From Leifsonia shinshuensis (GTDB taxonomy: Bacteria; Actinomycetota; Actinomycetes; Actinomycetales; Microbacteriaceae), in contig NZ_JAVDVK010000001.1 in assembly GCF_031456835.1 (NCBI RefSeq), positions 3,410,001 through 3,474,000 of the forward strand: a stretch of DNA of 64,000 bases, in the 5' to 3' direction. Positions 31,851-41,391 of the stretch are shown here, in pieces (the stretch's first letter is position 1; each line of letters begins with the position of its first letter). The notes under the pieces are model-generated. The model was not told the origin of the DNA. It ran no database searches and was given only the letters and a program-made list of their open reading frames with translations. The position numbers were made by a program, and so were the translations under genes.

Positions 31851-32774
31851 GTGTCTGAGACGAATCGCGACGACGTGGACTGGGCCCCCGCTGCGGAGCA
31901 GTCCTCCGAAGACGACGAGGCGCAGACCGGCAACGTCCTCGCCAGCGAGGACGAGGCGTCCGACGCGGCCGAGCACGAGGCGCTGCACGTCGTCGCCGAC
32001 GACGGCACCGAGGTCGACCTCGACGCCGTGCTCGACGCGATGGCGGAAGCGGTCGACCCCGAGGCCGACCGCATCGTGGACGAGGCCCTCGAGGTCGACA
32101 GCGCGGACGAGGCCGAGGCGGCCGCCGACGCCGTCGAGGACGAGGAGGAGGAGGCTGTCGCCGACCCCTACGAGGCGTTCCGCACGGAGCTGCGCTCCAA
32201 GATCGGCAAGTGGTACGTCATCCACTCGTACGCGGGCTTCGAGCGCCGCGTGAAGTCCAACATCGAGAACCGCATGGTCTCGATGAACATGGAGGACTAC
32301 ATCTACGAGGTCCAGGTCCCGATGGAGGACGTGGTCGAGATCAAGAACGGCCAGCGCAAGATGGTCAACCGGGTCCGCATCCCCGGTTACGTGCTCGTCC
32401 GCATGGACCTCAACGAGGACAGCTGGTCCGTCGTCCGCCACACGCCGGGTGTCACCGGCTTCGTCGGCAACGCGCACAACCCCACGCCGCTGCGCTTCGA
32501 GGAGGCCTTCTCGATGCTGAAGAGCCTCGTGCAGGTCGAGGCCGCTCCGGCCAAGGGCGCCGCCAAGGGTCAGAAGTCCGCTGCGCGCGTCATCCCCGCC
32601 GAGGTCGACTTCGAGATCGGCGAGACCATCACCATCAAGGAGGGCTCGTTCGCGGGCCTGCCGGGCTCGATCAGCGAGATCAAGCCGGAGAGCGGCAAGC
32701 TCACCGTGCTCGTGTCCCTGTTCGAGCGCGAGACGCCGGTCGAGCTCAGCTTCGACCAGGTCACGAAGCTCTAG
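31851..32774 (+). CDS. nusG: Transcription termination/antitermination factor NusG
   Basis: A 307-residue NusG with an acidic, probably disordered N-terminal extension of about 115 residues (runs of Glu/Asp/Ala), far longer than the 181-residue E. coli protein but usual for actinobacteria. The NGN domain is about 119-235 (KWYVIHSYAGFERRVKSNIENRM, then IPGYVLVRMDL), and the KOW domain is at the C-terminus (FEIGETITIKEGSFAGLPG onwards). It links RNA polymerase to Rho and the ribosome. GTG at 31851 is preferred; ATG at 31842 is in frame. Confidence 0.94.
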   Translation: MSETNRDDVDWAPAAEQSSEDDEAQTGNVLASEDEASDAAEHEALHVVADDGTEVDLDAVLDAMAEAVDPEADRIVDEALEVDSADEAEAAADAVEDEEEEAVADPYEAFRTELRSKIGKWYVIHSYAGFERRVKSNIENRMVSMNMEDYIYEVQVPMEDVVEIKNGQRKMVNRVRIPGYVLVRMDLNEDSWSVVRHTPGVTGFVGNAHNPTPLRFEEAFSMLKSLVQVEAAPAKGAAKGQKSAARVIPAEVDFEIGETITIKEGSFAGLPGSISEIKPESGKLTVLVSLFERETPVELSFDQVTKL

Positions 32775-32814
32775 GGAACATTCAGAGCCTCCCCACTGTT
32801 TTTCAGAACACCGG

Positions 32815-32833
32815 GTCTCGGAAGGGCCGAGAC
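32815..32833 (+). other. Hairpin in the nusG-rplK gap
   Basis: A 7-bp stem GTCTCGG/CCGAGAC in the 119-base gap. It may be a partial terminator or RNA-processing site that sets rplK expression relative to nusG; no T-tract follows. Confidence 0.35.
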
Positions 32834-32893
32834 ACCGGGAGAGCGACGAGGGCTGCGGCCTGACCCGCTCGAACACACAAAGAAGGAAGAGAC

Positions 32894-33325
32894 ATGGCAC
32901 CGAAGAAGAAGGTCACCGGTCTGATCAAGCTTCAGATCAACGCCGGCGCCGCCAACCCCGCCCCGCCGATCGGCCCGGCTCTGGGTCAGCACGGCGTGAA
33001 CATCATGGAGTTCTGCAAGGCGTACAACGCGGCCACCGAGTCGCAGCGCGGCAACGTCATCCCGGTCGAGATCACCGTGTACGAGGACCGCTCGTTCACG
33101 TTCGTCCTGAAGACCCCGCCGGCCGCCGAGCTGATCAAGAAGGCTGCGGGCGTCCCCAAGGGCTCCGGCGTGCCGCACACCACCAAGGTCGGCAAGCTGA
33201 CCCAGGAGCAGGTGCGCCAGATCGCCGAGCAGAAGATGGTCGACCTCAACGCCAACGACATCGACGCGGCGTCGAAGATCATCGCAGGCACCGCCCGTTC
33301 GATGGGCATCACGGTCGAGGCGTAA
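32894..33325 (+). CDS. rplK: 50S ribosomal protein L11
   Basis: A 143-residue L11. The N-terminal domain has [30 protein letters not shown], the Pro-rich segment that contacts the GTPase centre and thiostrepton, and the C-terminal RNA-binding domain ends [22 protein letters not shown] precedes the ATG. It is followed by rplA after 73 bases. Confidence 0.98.
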   Translation: MAPKKKVTGLIKLQINAGAANPAPPIGPALGQHGVNIMEFCKAYNAATESQRGNVIPVEITVYEDRSFTFVLKTPPAAELIKKAAGVPKGSGVPHTTKVGKLTQEQVRQIAEQKMVDLNANDIDAASKIIAGTARSMGITVEA

Positions 33326-33398
33326 GCCCCGCACCCCCACAGACATCTCGTGGAAGAGCCGGCCAGGCTCGCACCACATTCTCGTTAGGAGAAATCAC

Positions 33399-34088
33399 AT
33401 GGCACAGAAGTCCAAGGCCTACCGGGCCGCGGCCGAGAAGATCGAGGCCGGAAAGTTCTACACCCCCGCCGAGGCCGTCGCCCTGGCGAAGGAGACCGGT
33501 TCCGCCAAGTTCAACTCGACCGTCGAGGTCGCGCTGAAGCTCGGCGTGGACCCGCGCAAGGCGGACCAGATGGTCCGCGGTACCGTCATTCTTCCTCACG
33601 GTACGGGTAAGACCGCCCGCGTCATCGTGTTCGCCACCGGCCCCGCGGCCGAGGCGGCCATCGCGGCCGGTGCGGACGAGGTCGGCGGCGCCGACCTGAT
33701 CGAGAAGGTCGCCGGCGGTTACACCGACTTCGACGCGGCCGTCTCGACGCCGGAGCTCATGGGCCAGGTCGGCCGGCTCGGCAAGGTGCTGGGCCCGCGC
33801 GGCCTCATGCCGAACCCGAAGACGGGCACGGTCACCCCGGATGTGGCGAAGGCCGTCTCCGACATCAAGGGCGGAAAGATCGAGTTCCGCGTCGACAAGC
33901 ACGCGAACGTGCACTTCGTCGTCGGCAAGGCCGGCTTCACCGCCGAGCAGCTGAACGACAACATCACCACCGCCCTCGAGGAGGTCGTGCGTCTCAAGCC
34001 GTCCGCCGCGAAGGGCCGTTACATCCAGAAGGGCGCCGTGTCGACCACGTTCGGCCCGGGCATCCCGCTGGACGTCAACGCCATCTGA
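33399..34088 (+). CDS. rplA: 50S ribosomal protein L1
   Basis: A 229-residue L1 with the signature [15 protein letters not shown] and the RNA-binding N-terminal stretch [25 protein letters not shown]. It forms the L1 stalk and in many bacteria represses its own rplK-rplA message. TTAGGAGA precedes the ATG. A strong terminator follows, and the next ribosomal operon (rplJ-rplL) is 23 kb away. Confidence 0.98.
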   Translation: MAQKSKAYRAAAEKIEAGKFYTPAEAVALAKETGSAKFNSTVEVALKLGVDPRKADQMVRGTVILPHGTGKTARVIVFATGPAAEAAIAAGADEVGGADLIEKVAGGYTDFDAAVSTPELMGQVGRLGKVLGPRGLMPNPKTGTVTPDVAKAVSDIKGGKIEFRVDKHANVHFVVGKAGFTAEQLNDNITTALEEVVRLKPSAAKGRYIQKGAVSTTFGPGIPLDVNAI

Positions 34089-34107
34089 GTTCGTTCCACG
34101 AACTTCC

Positions 34108-34146
34108 CGACGGGGTCGGGGCCGCTTATCGGCCCCGGCCCCGTCG
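34108..34146 (+). terminator. Terminator of the rplK-rplA operon
   Basis: A 17-bp stem (CGACGGGGTCGGGGCCG, one G-T pair) with a CTTAT loop, followed by CCGTTTT. It starts 20 bases after rplA. Confidence 0.88.
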
Positions 34147-34325
34147 CCGTTTTCCGGCCGGGTCAGGGATATTTGCGCAGTGAGAATCCTTCATCCACCT
34201 CAACCGTTTCGACAGACTCTTCTACCCCCTCTTGTGGCGGTAGAACGAGCGGGTTTAGGGTCGCTCCTGTCGCGCGTCGCGCGGCGGCTCATCGAAGAGC
34301 CCGTCCGAATCGAAGGATGACATAC

Positions 34326-36323
34326 ATGACACGTCGCACCACTCGATCCCTCCACAAGAGGGCGCTCGGGATCGTCGCCACCACGTCCGCCGTGGTGGCT
34401 TTGTCATTGGCGGGGGCATCCGCGGCCGGCGCCGCCGACCGGGTGAGTTACGCCGGCTCCGTCCCCGCGTGGGCCACTGCGGCGAACGACGCCGGGGCGG
34501 CTCCCGCCGACACCACGGTGCAGGGCGAGATCTACCTCCCGCTGCGCGACCAGAAGGGCGCGGAGGCGCTCGCCAAGGCGGTCTCCAGCCCGCTCGACCG
34601 CGGCTACCGCAAGGCGCTGTCGCCGCAGCAGTGGATCAACCGGTTCTCGCCGACCAAGGCGGACTTCGACTCGGTGGTCAACTTCATCAAGGCCGCGGGG
34701 CTCACCATCCAGGGCGTCCCGGACAGCCGTCAGTACGTCGTCTTCCGGGGGACGCCCGACCAGCTCGGGTCCGTCTTCGGCACGTCGCTGCACTCGTTCA
34801 AGCACGGCGACCGCGAGCTGATCGCTCCGGCCTCCGCCCCGTCGGTGCCGGCGTCGATCGCGGCGAAGGTCTCGGCGATCAGCGTCGAGCAGTCGCGCAC
34901 GACCACGCGCCCCGACTCGATCAAGCAGGGCGATCTCGGCGCGACCGGTGACCCGCAGGTCTCGCGCAAGCTGGCCGCCGCGGCGCCGGTCATCGACGCC
35001 CCGTGCTCGAACTACATCGGCGAGCACACGGTGACCGTCCCGCCCGCGTACAACGGCCAGACGCAGTACAGCACCAACAACTGCGGCTACACGCCGAAGC
35101 AGCTGCGCAGCGCCTACGGGCTGAACGACCTCGCCGCGAAGGGCATCAACGGCACCGGGCAGACTGTGGCGATCATCGACGCCTACGCGAGCCCCAGCAT
35201 CCTGAAGGACGTCAACACGTACTCGCAGCAGAACGGCGAGCCGGGCCTCACGAACTCCAGCTACCAGCAGCTCGTCCCCAAGCCGAGCGAGTTCACCGAC
35301 CAGGACCTCTGCCAGCAGCCGAGCGGATGGCAGGGCGAGCAGACGCTCGACGTCGAGTCCGTCCACGGCATCGCACCGGGTGCGCGCATCCTCTACGTCG
35401 GCGGCACCGACTGCTCGGGCGGCCTGGACATCGCGATGTCGAAGATCCTCGACAACAAGCTCGCGAACATCGTCAGCAACAGCTACGGCAACCTCGGCGA
35501 GGCTGTGCCGTCGGATGTGATCCAGGGTGAGGTCAACCTGCAGCTGCAGGCGGCCGGCGAAGGAATCGGCCTGTACTTCTCGAGCGGTGACAACGGCGAC
35601 GAGGTCGCGAACCTCGGCTACGCGTCTCCGGACTTCCCGGCGTCCTCCCCGTGGGTGACCTCGGTCGGCGGCACCAGCACCGGGATCGACAAGAACGGCA
35701 AGATCGCGTGGGAGACCGGCTGGGGCGACCAGTTCGACCAGATCGTCAAGAACGCGGACGGCACCCTGAGCTACGCCCAGCCCCTGCCGGGCACCCGGTT
35801 CGTGGGCGGCGCCGGCGGTGGGGTGAGCGCGGTCTTCGCGCAGCCCGACTACCAACGCGGCATCGTCCCCGCCGCTCTCGCCCAGGGCAAGCGCGTCTCG
35901 CCCGACGTCGCGGCGCTGGCCGACCCGTACACCGGCTTCTCGATCGGGATCCGGCCCATCGTGGACGACACGACGCTCGCGACCGGCGACTACATCAACG
36001 AGACCTACGGCGGAACGTCGCTGGCCTCGCCGATCGTCGCCGCCCAGATCGCGATCGTGCAGCAGGCGACGCGCACGACGATCGGGTTCGCCAACCCGAC
36101 GCTGTACGGCGTGAAGCGCATCCTGCCGAACGCGTTCCGCGACGTGCTGCCGCAGAACCCGCCGCAGGCGCTGGTCTACACCAGCAAGATCAGCGGCAAC
36201 ACCTACCTGGTGACGCTGGACCAGGACACCTCGCTGAAGACCGCGAAGGGCTACGACGACGTCACCGGACTCGGCGGCGTCTCCTTCGACCTGCTCAGCT
36301 GGGTCGCCCAGGGCCGGCACTAG
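34326..36323 (+). CDS. Secreted S53 family peptidase (sedolisin/kumamolisin-like)
   Basis: A 665-residue secreted protease. Residues 1-36 are a signal peptide (TRRTTRSLHKRALG, hydrophobic core, GAGA-like cleavage site). Residues 50-200 are the activation pro-domain (LSPQQWINRFSPTKADFDSVV, VVFRGTPDQLGSVFGT). The catalytic domain has the S53 Glu338/Asp342 pair in GEQTLDVESVHGIAPGA, Asp422 in SSGDNG for the oxyanion site, and Ser565 in YGGTSLASP. The C-terminal FRDVLP...YDDVTGLG region is the calcium site. It is an acid-type endopeptidase class; the substrate is unknown. ATG at 34326 has GAAGGA upstream; ATG at 34317 is in frame. Confidence 0.92.
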   Translation: MTRRTTRSLHKRALGIVATTSAVVALSLAGASAAGAADRVSYAGSVPAWATAANDAGAAPADTTVQGEIYLPLRDQKGAEALAKAVSSPLDRGYRKALSPQQWINRFSPTKADFDSVVNFIKAAGLTIQGVPDSRQYVVFRGTPDQLGSVFGTSLHSFKHGDRELIAPASAPSVPASIAAKVSAISVEQSRTTTRPDSIKQGDLGATGDPQVSRKLAAAAPVIDAPCSNYIGEHTVTVPPAYNGQTQYSTNNCGYTPKQLRSAYGLNDLAAKGINGTGQTVAIIDAYASPSILKDVNTYSQQNGEPGLTNSSYQQLVPKPSEFTDQDLCQQPSGWQGEQTLDVESVHGIAPGARILYVGGTDCSGGLDIAMSKILDNKLANIVSNSYGNLGEAVPSDVIQGEVNLQLQAAGEGIGLYFSSGDNGDEVANLGYASPDFPASSPWVTSVGGTSTGIDKNGKIAWETGWGDQFDQIVKNADGTLSYAQPLPGTRFVGGAGGGVSAVFAQPDYQRGIVPAALAQGKRVSPDVAALADPYTGFSIGIRPIVDDTTLATGDYINETYGGTSLASPIVAAQIAIVQQATRTTIGFANPTLYGVKRILPNAFRDVLPQNPPQALVYTSKISGNTYLVTLDQDTSLKTAKGYDDVTGLGGVSFDLLSWVAQGRH

Positions 36324-36335
36324 CCGCATCCCGCC

Positions 36336-36373
36336 CGGAACGGCCGTCTCCCGCTCGGGAGGCGGCCGTTCCG
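36336..36373 (+). terminator. Terminator after the S53 peptidase gene
   Basis: A 17-bp stem (CGGAACGGCCG, a T-G pair, CTCCC) with a short loop, starting 13 bases after the peptidase stop codon and ending just before the next promoter. Confidence 0.82.
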
Positions 36374-36378
36374 CTGTC

Positions 36379-36390
36379 TAGGCTGGAGGG
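36379..36390 (+). promoter_or_regulatory. Leaderless promoter of the GNAT gene
   Basis: TAGGCT followed by six bases and then the GTG start. The GGAGGG in the spacer abuts the GTG with no spacing, so it cannot work as a ribosome site; a leaderless message is the simpler reading. Confidence 0.6.
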
Positions 36391-36936
36391 GTGACCATCA
36401 CCATCCGCCCGGCCTCCGCCGGTGACGAGGCCGCCCTGGCCGCCGTCGCCGCCGTGACCTTCCCGCTCGCCTGTCCGCCGCACACCACCGAGGAGGCGAA
36501 GGCGGCGTTCATCGCCGCCGTGCTCTCCGAGGAGCGCTTCGCCGAGTACCTGGCTGACCCGGCGAGACGGCTGCTGCTCGCCGAGGACGAGAGCGGCGCG
36601 ATCGGCTACACGATGGTGAACCTCGGTGAGCCGAGCGATGAGGATGTGCGGGGCAGCATCCGCCTGCGGCCCAGCGCCGAGCTCAGCAAGTGCTACGTGA
36701 TGCCGGGCCACCACGGTCATGGCGTCGCCGGCCGGCTGATGACGGAGAGCCTCCGCGTCGCCGCCGAGGCGGGCGCCGCCGGCATCTGGCTGGGCGTCAA
36801 CGAGGAGAACGACCGCGCGCACCGGTTCTACGGCAAGCACGGCTTCGAGCGGGTGGGGTCGAAGCGCTTCCTGGTCGGGGACCGGTACGAGGACGACTGG
36901 GTGATGGAGCGGCCGCTCGAGCCGGTCGCCGGTTAA
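36391..36936 (+). CDS. GNAT-family N-acetyltransferase
   Basis: A 181-residue GCN5-type acetyltransferase. The acetyl-CoA pyrophosphate loop is CYVMPGHHGHGVAGRLM (about 100-116), with the C-terminal GIWLGVNEENDRAHRFYGKHGFERVG giving the beta5-alpha4 signature. The acceptor is unknown; similar enzymes acetylate amino acids, polyamines or antibiotics. Its stop codon overlaps that of the convergent quinone-reductase-like gene by four bases. Confidence 0.87.
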   Translation: MTITIRPASAGDEAALAAVAAVTFPLACPPHTTEEAKAAFIAAVLSEERFAEYLADPARRLLLAEDESGAIGYTMVNLGEPSDEDVRGSIRLRPSAELSKCYVMPGHHGHGVAGRLMTESLRVAAEAGAAGIWLGVNEENDRAHRFYGKHGFERVGSKRFLVGDRYEDDWVMERPLEPVAG

Positions 36937-37901
36937 CCCTCGGCGATCTTCACGACCACCTTGCCGCGGGTGTGGCCCGCCTCGATCGCCTCGTGCGCCT
37001 CTGCGATCCGCTCGAGCGGGAAGATCTGGTCGACGTGCACCCGGACATTGCCCGCCTCGAGCAGTCGCGCGATGACGGCCAGGGTGTTGCCGTCCGGAGC
37101 CACCTTGTAGTGGGTGCCGCGCAGCCCGGCGCCGGCCACGTCCTCCATGAACGTGGGCCAGCTGCCGGTGGGGACGTTGATGATGAGCCCGCCGGGCCGC
37201 ACGACCGAGAGCGATCGCGTGCCGGTGTCGTCGTGGACGTTGCCGACGAGGTCGATCACGACGTCGGCGTCGTGCACCACCTCCTCGAAGCGGGTGGTCG
37301 TGTAGTCCACGACCTCCGCGGCGCCGAGCGAGCGCAGCCAGGACGCCTTGCTGCCCGACGCGGTCGCGATCACGTGGGCGCCGAAGTACGAGGCGAACTG
37401 CACCGCGAAGTGCCCGACACCGCCGCTGCCGGCGTGGATGAGCATCCGCTGACCCTCGTGGGCCTTCGCCACCTCCACGACCATGCCCCACGCGGTGAGC
37501 GCCGCGAGCGGGGCGGCCGCCGCCTCGATGTGCGAGAGCGTGGCAGGTTTGCGCACCACGCTGAGCGAGGGCACGGACAGGTACTCGGCGTAGCTGCCGC
37601 CGTAGCGCGGCACCATCACCATCCCGAACACCTCGTCGCCCGGACGGATGGGATGCGCGCTGTACGGCGACTCCACGACGACGCCGCTGAAGTCGTGACC
37701 GAGCACGGCGGGGAAGCTGTGGATGGCGTCGAACACTCCGCGTCCGGCGCGCGTCTTCGCGTCGATCGGGTTGACGCTCGAGGCGACGACCTTGACGAGG
37801 AACTCGGAGTTCACCTTGTCCGGGTAGGCGGTGTCGCCGATGCGCAGGGTGTCGGGCCCACCGGCCTCGTCGAGCAGCGCCGCCCGCATCGTCTTCGGCA
37901 T
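36933..37901 (-). CDS. Zinc-free alcohol dehydrogenase / quinone oxidoreductase (MDR superfamily)
   Basis: A 322-residue medium-chain reductase: catalytic domain start SSVNPIDAKTRAG, LGHDFSGVV, then the Rossmann motif LIHAGSGGVGHFAVQFA (about 155-171) and GLIINVPTGSWP. The structural-zinc cysteines are absent, so it belongs to the quinone oxidoreductase group and should use NADPH to reduce quinones or enones. GAGGGG precedes the ATG. It ends tail-to-tail with the GNAT gene. Confidence 0.88.
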   Translation of the reverse strand: MPKTMRAALLDEAGGPDTLRIGDTAYPDKVNSEFLVKVVASSVNPIDAKTRAGRGVFDAIHSFPAVLGHDFSGVVVESPYSAHPIRPGDEVFGMVMVPRYGGSYAEYLSVPSLSVVRKPATLSHIEAAAAPLAALTAWGMVVEVAKAHEGQRMLIHAGSGGVGHFAVQFASYFGAHVIATASGSKASWLRSLGAAEVVDYTTTRFEEVVHDADVVIDLVGNVHDDTGTRSLSVVRPGGLIINVPTGSWPTFMEDVAGAGLRGTHYKVAPDGNTLAVIARLLEAGNVRVHVDQIFPLERIAEAHEAIEAGHTRGKVVVKIAEG

Positions 37902-38080
37902 TCGTCATCCCCTCATCCGTGTGCCGCCGCGCCGGGCGGTGTCCGTCCAGTCAATCCCGGCCATGCGTCACCGGTGTTACGGACGGGTCACCGCATGTGA
38001 ACAATCTGTTTCGGATACCCCCAGTACGTTCCCAGCGGTGCGCCGGGTAGGATTCATCGACCCCGGACCGAGGAGGCCCC

Positions 38081-38851
38081 GTGCGACGACTGCTGCGGAT
38101 CGCCCGCGAGCCGTTCGCCGTCCCGGCGTTCGCGCGGGGCTGGCAGCGCGCCGTCCCGATCCTGCTCGCCATCGGCACCTTCTGCGTCCTGGGCGGGCTG
38201 ACCATCATCTGGGCCGCGCGCCTGACGGTGCCGTACCCGGTGTACGTCAGCGAGCTCGGCGCCCGGGGCGCGGCCACGGCCGGCCCGTTCGCCGTCGCGC
38301 TCCTGCTCATCGCGGCGGGCGGTTTCACGATCGCGCTGGCGAGCGGCCATGTGCGGTCGACGGCCCCGCTGCTGGGGCGCTGGTCGCCTGCGCTCAGCCT
38401 CGGCTTCGCCGCGCTGTGCTTCGTGCTCGCCTCGCAGATCACCTGCTCGGCGTACTGCCCGGTGCCGCTCGCCGATCCGCGGTCGACGCCGCAGGACCTC
38501 ATCCACACCGTCTCGGCGGTGCTCGGATTCGCGGCGGCGTGCTTCGCGATGCTGCAGGTCGGCTTCAGCCGCAGCCTCCCGCGGATCTCGCGCCTCTCAC
38601 GGATCAGCTGCGCCGCGGTCGCCGTGATCACCATCGTCGGCGGGCTGCTGGCGATCGTGCGCGTCGGCGCGGACGTCGGCGCCTGGCTGGAGCTGATCGG
38701 CACGACAGTGGCGGTCGCGTGGATCGCCGTCTACGCCGTGGCGCTGACGCGCATCCCGGTCGGTGCCGTCGCCGTCCCGACGGAGGTCGCTGCGGGGACC
38801 GAGGCGGACCCGGTGGTGGGAGCGGCAGGCGGACGCGCCGAGGTCGCCTGA
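38081..38851 (+). CDS. DUF998-type multi-pass membrane protein
   Basis: A 256-residue membrane protein with about six helices (residues 22-45, 65-85, 98-115, 138-158, 172-195, 200-222), fitting the DUF998 pattern; function unknown. A 30-residue Ala/Val/Gly-rich tail closes it, and its codons overlap the convergent YqaJ gene by 121 bases. GAGGAGG precedes the GTG at 38081. Confidence 0.75.
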   Translation: MRRLLRIAREPFAVPAFARGWQRAVPILLAIGTFCVLGGLTIIWAARLTVPYPVYVSELGARGAATAGPFAVALLLIAAGGFTIALASGHVRSTAPLLGRWSPALSLGFAALCFVLASQITCSAYCPVPLADPRSTPQDLIHTVSAVLGFAAACFAMLQVGFSRSLPRISRLSRISCAAVAVITIVGGLLAIVRVGADVGAWLELIGTTVAVAWIAVYAVALTRIPVGAVAVPTEVAAGTEADPVVGAAGGRAEVA

Positions 38852-39525
38852 CGCAGCACCTCGATGAGGTCGGCGGCCAGCGCGACCAGCTTGGCGATCT
38901 CCGCGTCGTCGCGGTCCACCCAGCGGCACTCCGGCTCGTCGCGGAGCGGCACGAAGCCGTCGTGCTGCTCCCAGACGAAGAGGGTGCGCTCGGCGCCGAG
39001 CACGTACTGCTGCCACCAGATCTGGCGGAGGTAGGGGCGCGGGATGCTGCGGAACGGCTTGTTGGTCGTCTTGATCTCGGCCAGCTCGATGCGTCCGCCC
39101 GTGCGGAGGATCAGCCCGTCCGGTGTGGCCAGGTGCCGGCGGTCGCGCTCGGCGTGGAAGAGCAGCTCGGACGGCTCGATGCCGTGCGTCGCGGCCACCC
39201 ACGCGGCGATCTCGGGCTCGCGGGAGCGTCCGTGCTGCGTGAAGACGTTGCCGCTGAATCCGGTGCCGTGGAGCTTGTCGTAGGCCGCGGCGCGGATGGA
39301 GCGGGGGCTCGACAGCTTGGCGACGTCGGTGGCGGTGATGCCGCGGCTGCGTGCCCGCAGCCAGCCGACGCGGTCGCTCGATCGCGCCACCACGCGCGCC
39401 AGATGCCCGGTCTGACCGGGAACGGCCGGAACCACAGGGACAGGGGCCGGACGCGCCGGGCTCAGATCCGCCAGGACGGCCGGCCGGTACAGGTCGGCGG
39501 TGCGGTACGGAGCGGAGTCGAGCAC
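38731..39525 (-). CDS. YqaJ-type (lambda-exonuclease-like) nuclease
   Basis: A 264-residue protein with a PD-(D/E)xK nuclease core: GITATDVAKLSSPRSI, then QHGRSREPEIAAW, the catalytic Asp in HLATPDGLIL, and Glu-x-Lys in ELAEIKTT, followed by PYLRQIWWQQYVLGAE. This is the YqaJ/lambda-exonuclease family, which acts in DNA recombination or repair. No RecT-like annealing partner or phage gene is nearby, so it is a chromosomal stand-alone copy. GTG at 39525 is six bases after CACAAT, a near-match to the leaderless layout. The last 40 residues (Ala/Pro/Thr-rich) overlap the DUF998 gene. Confidence 0.85.
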   Translation of the reverse strand: MLDSAPYRTADLYRPAVLADLSPARPAPVPVVPAVPGQTGHLARVVARSSDRVGWLRARSRGITATDVAKLSSPRSIRAAAYDKLHGTGFSGNVFTQHGRSREPEIAAWVAATHGIEPSELLFHAERDRRHLATPDGLILRTGGRIELAEIKTTNKPFRSIPRPYLRQIWWQQYVLGAERTLFVWEQHDGFVPLRDEPECRWVDRDDAEIAKLVALAADLIEVLRQATSARPPAAPTTGSASVPAATSVGTATAPTGMRVSATA

Positions 39526-39560
39526 CTCTCCATTGTGCCGCGTCCCGCCGACCCTCGCCG

Positions 39561-40604
39561 TCACTCCACGCGCGTCGCGCCGAGTTGCCTCCGGGCCTCG
39601 TCGATGGTCGCCAGCGTGTCGACGGCCTCCGCGAGCGGGTGCAGCGGCGACTCGGTCCGTCCCTCCGCCACGAAGCGCGCGAGGGCGGCGGCCTCGTAGG
39701 CCATCCCGTCCCGATGCGGGCGGCCGTACGGGTCGCGCCAGTGCGCGGCGAGCGTGCCGTCGGCCCGGAACACACGGAGGCCGCTCGGCCCCCAGAACGG
39801 GCTGTCGGTCTCGACCCGGCCGTCGCTGCCGCAGATCGTGGCGAGGGACGGCGTGCCGGCGAGAAGGCTCGTGCTCAGCAGCGCCTGGGCGCCGTCGGCG
39901 GACGACAGCAGCAGCGCGGCCTGCGCATCCACCCCGGTCTCCGCCAGGGCGCCCGTCGCGATGATGCCGGCCGGGGCGCCCAGTGCGAACGACGCCCACG
40001 AGACGGTGTAGACGCCGAGGTCGAGGAGGGCGCCGCCCGCGAGCGCTGGATCCCAGAGCCGGCTCGTGGGGTCGAACGCCGCCCGGCCGCCGAAGTCGGC
40101 CGTCACGACGCGCAGCTCGCCGAGGGCGTCGCGCTCCAGCAGCTGCCGGACGATGTCCGTCTGCGGCAGGTAGCGGGTCCACATCGCCTCCATGGCGAAG
40201 ACGCCGGCCTCGCGCGCCGCGGCGACGATCCGGCGCGCCTGCTCGGCCGTGACGGCCATCGGCTTCTCGATGAGCACGTGCTTCCCTGCGGCGATGGCCA
40301 GGAGGGAGTGCTCCAGGTGCTCGCTGTGCGGGGTCGCGACGTAGACCACGTCGACGTCCGGGTCAGCGACCAGGGCCTCGTACGAGCCGTAGGAGCGCTC
40401 GGCGCCGTGTGCCGCCGCGAACGCCGCCGCACGTTCGGCCGAGCGGGACCCGGCCGCGACGACCCGCTGCCGGGTGTGCCGGTGGAGCGCGTCGGTGAAG
40501 TCGGCGGCGATGCCGCCGGGGCCGAGCACGCCCCAGCGCAGCGGCGGGGCGTCCGCGGGGTCGGGGTGGCGCGGCTCGGGGAGCGTCGCGAGGGCGTCGG
40601 TCAT
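39561..40604 (-). CDS. Gfo/Idh/MocA-family oxidoreductase (island gene 1)
   Basis: A 347-residue NAD(P)-dependent sugar oxidoreductase. The N-terminal Rossmann motif is WGVLGPGGIAADF (about 24-36), the conserved EKPMAV Lys is near 117, and WDPALAGGALLDLGVY is the substrate-domain signature. It could oxidise or reduce a sugar ring carbon. AGGAGA precedes the ATG at 40604. It is the last gene of the leftward arm of a sugar-catabolic island, 56 bases after thuA. Confidence 0.88.
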   Translation of the reverse strand: MTDALATLPEPRHPDPADAPPLRWGVLGPGGIAADFTDALHRHTRQRVVAAGSRSAERAAAFAAAHGAERSYGSYEALVADPDVDVVYVATPHSEHLEHSLLAIAAGKHVLIEKPMAVTAEQARRIVAAAREAGVFAMEAMWTRYLPQTDIVRQLLERDALGELRVVTADFGGRAAFDPTSRLWDPALAGGALLDLGVYTVSWASFALGAPAGIIATGALAETGVDAQAALLLSSADGAQALLSTSLLAGTPSLATICGSDGRVETDSPFWGPSGLRVFRADGTLAAHWRDPYGRPHRDGMAYEAAALARFVAEGRTESPLHPLAEAVDTLATIDEARRQLGATRVE

Positions 40605-40660
40605 GGGGCTCGTCTCCTCGGTGTGGCGATGGTCGGGATGGCGGGGTCGGGCGGACGGGC

Positions 40661-41389
40661 TCAGACCGGCTGGGGGTTCGACACCTCGGGCGCCTGGCGC
40701 GCACTCGGGACCGGAGCCGCCCACCGGACGCCGTTGGCGAGCACCCGGCGGACCTGCGGGTGGAAGTACACCGGATACTCCTGGTCGCCCGGGCTGAAGT
40801 AGAAGATCTTGCCGCGCCCGCGCGTGAACGTGACGCCGGAACGGAAGACCTCGCCCCCGGTGAACGAGCTGATGAAAACGAGGTCGTCGGGCGTGGGGAT
40901 GTCGAAGAACTCGCCGTACATCTCCTGCGCCTCGATGACGATCGGCTGGTCCACACCCTCGGCGATCGGATGGGTCGGGTTGACCGACCACACGAGCTCG
41001 CGCTCGCCGCCCTCCGGGTTGCGCCAGCGCAGCGAGCACGTCGTGCCGAGCATCCGGATGAAGATCTTCGAGAAGTGGCCGGAGTGCAGCACGATCAGGC
41101 CCATCCCGCCGAGCACGTGCTGCCGGACCCGCTCCACGACCTCGTCCGAGACGCGGTCGTGAGCGATGTGCCCCCACCACAGCAGCACATCGGTCTCGGC
41201 GAGGGACTGCTCGTCGAGCCCGTGCTCGGGGTCGTCGAGCGTGGCCGTCCGCACGACGACATCGTCGCCGAGGAGGTCGCGCAGGCCCTCGGCGATGGCG
41301 CCGTGGATGCCGTGCGGGTAGATCGCGGCGATCTCGGGCTGGGTCGCCTCGTGGACGCCCTCATTCCAGACGGTGACGCGCAGGGTCAT
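40661..41389 (-). CDS. thuA: ThuA-family protein
   Basis: A 242-residue ThuA-like protein (glutamine-amidotransferase-like fold): [40 protein letters not shown], and the C-terminal [16 protein letters not shown]. In rhizobia ThuA works with a Gfo/Idh/MocA-type ThuB in trehalose/sucrose degradation via 3-keto sugars. The same pairing occurs here on both sides. The start is placed at 41389, seven bases after AGGAG; the ATG two codons earlier at 41395 overlaps the preceding stop (ATGA). Confidence 0.85.
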   Translation of the reverse strand: MTLRVTVWNEGVHEATQPEIAAIYPHGIHGAIAEGLRDLLGDDVVVRTATLDDPEHGLDEQSLAETDVLLWWGHIAHDRVSDEVVERVRQHVLGGMGLIVLHSGHFSKIFIRMLGTTCSLRWRNPEGGERELVWSVNPTHPIAEGVDQPIVIEAQEMYGEFFDIPTPDDLVFISSFTGGEVFRSGVTFTRGRGKIFYFSPGDQEYPVYFHPQVRRVLANGVRWAAPVPSARQAPEVSNPQPV

Positions 41390-41391
41390 GG

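Noticed and set aside
38731-39525. A prophage remnant around the YqaJ gene
   Set aside because: No integrase, annealing protein, structural genes, attachment repeats or GC shift nearby.
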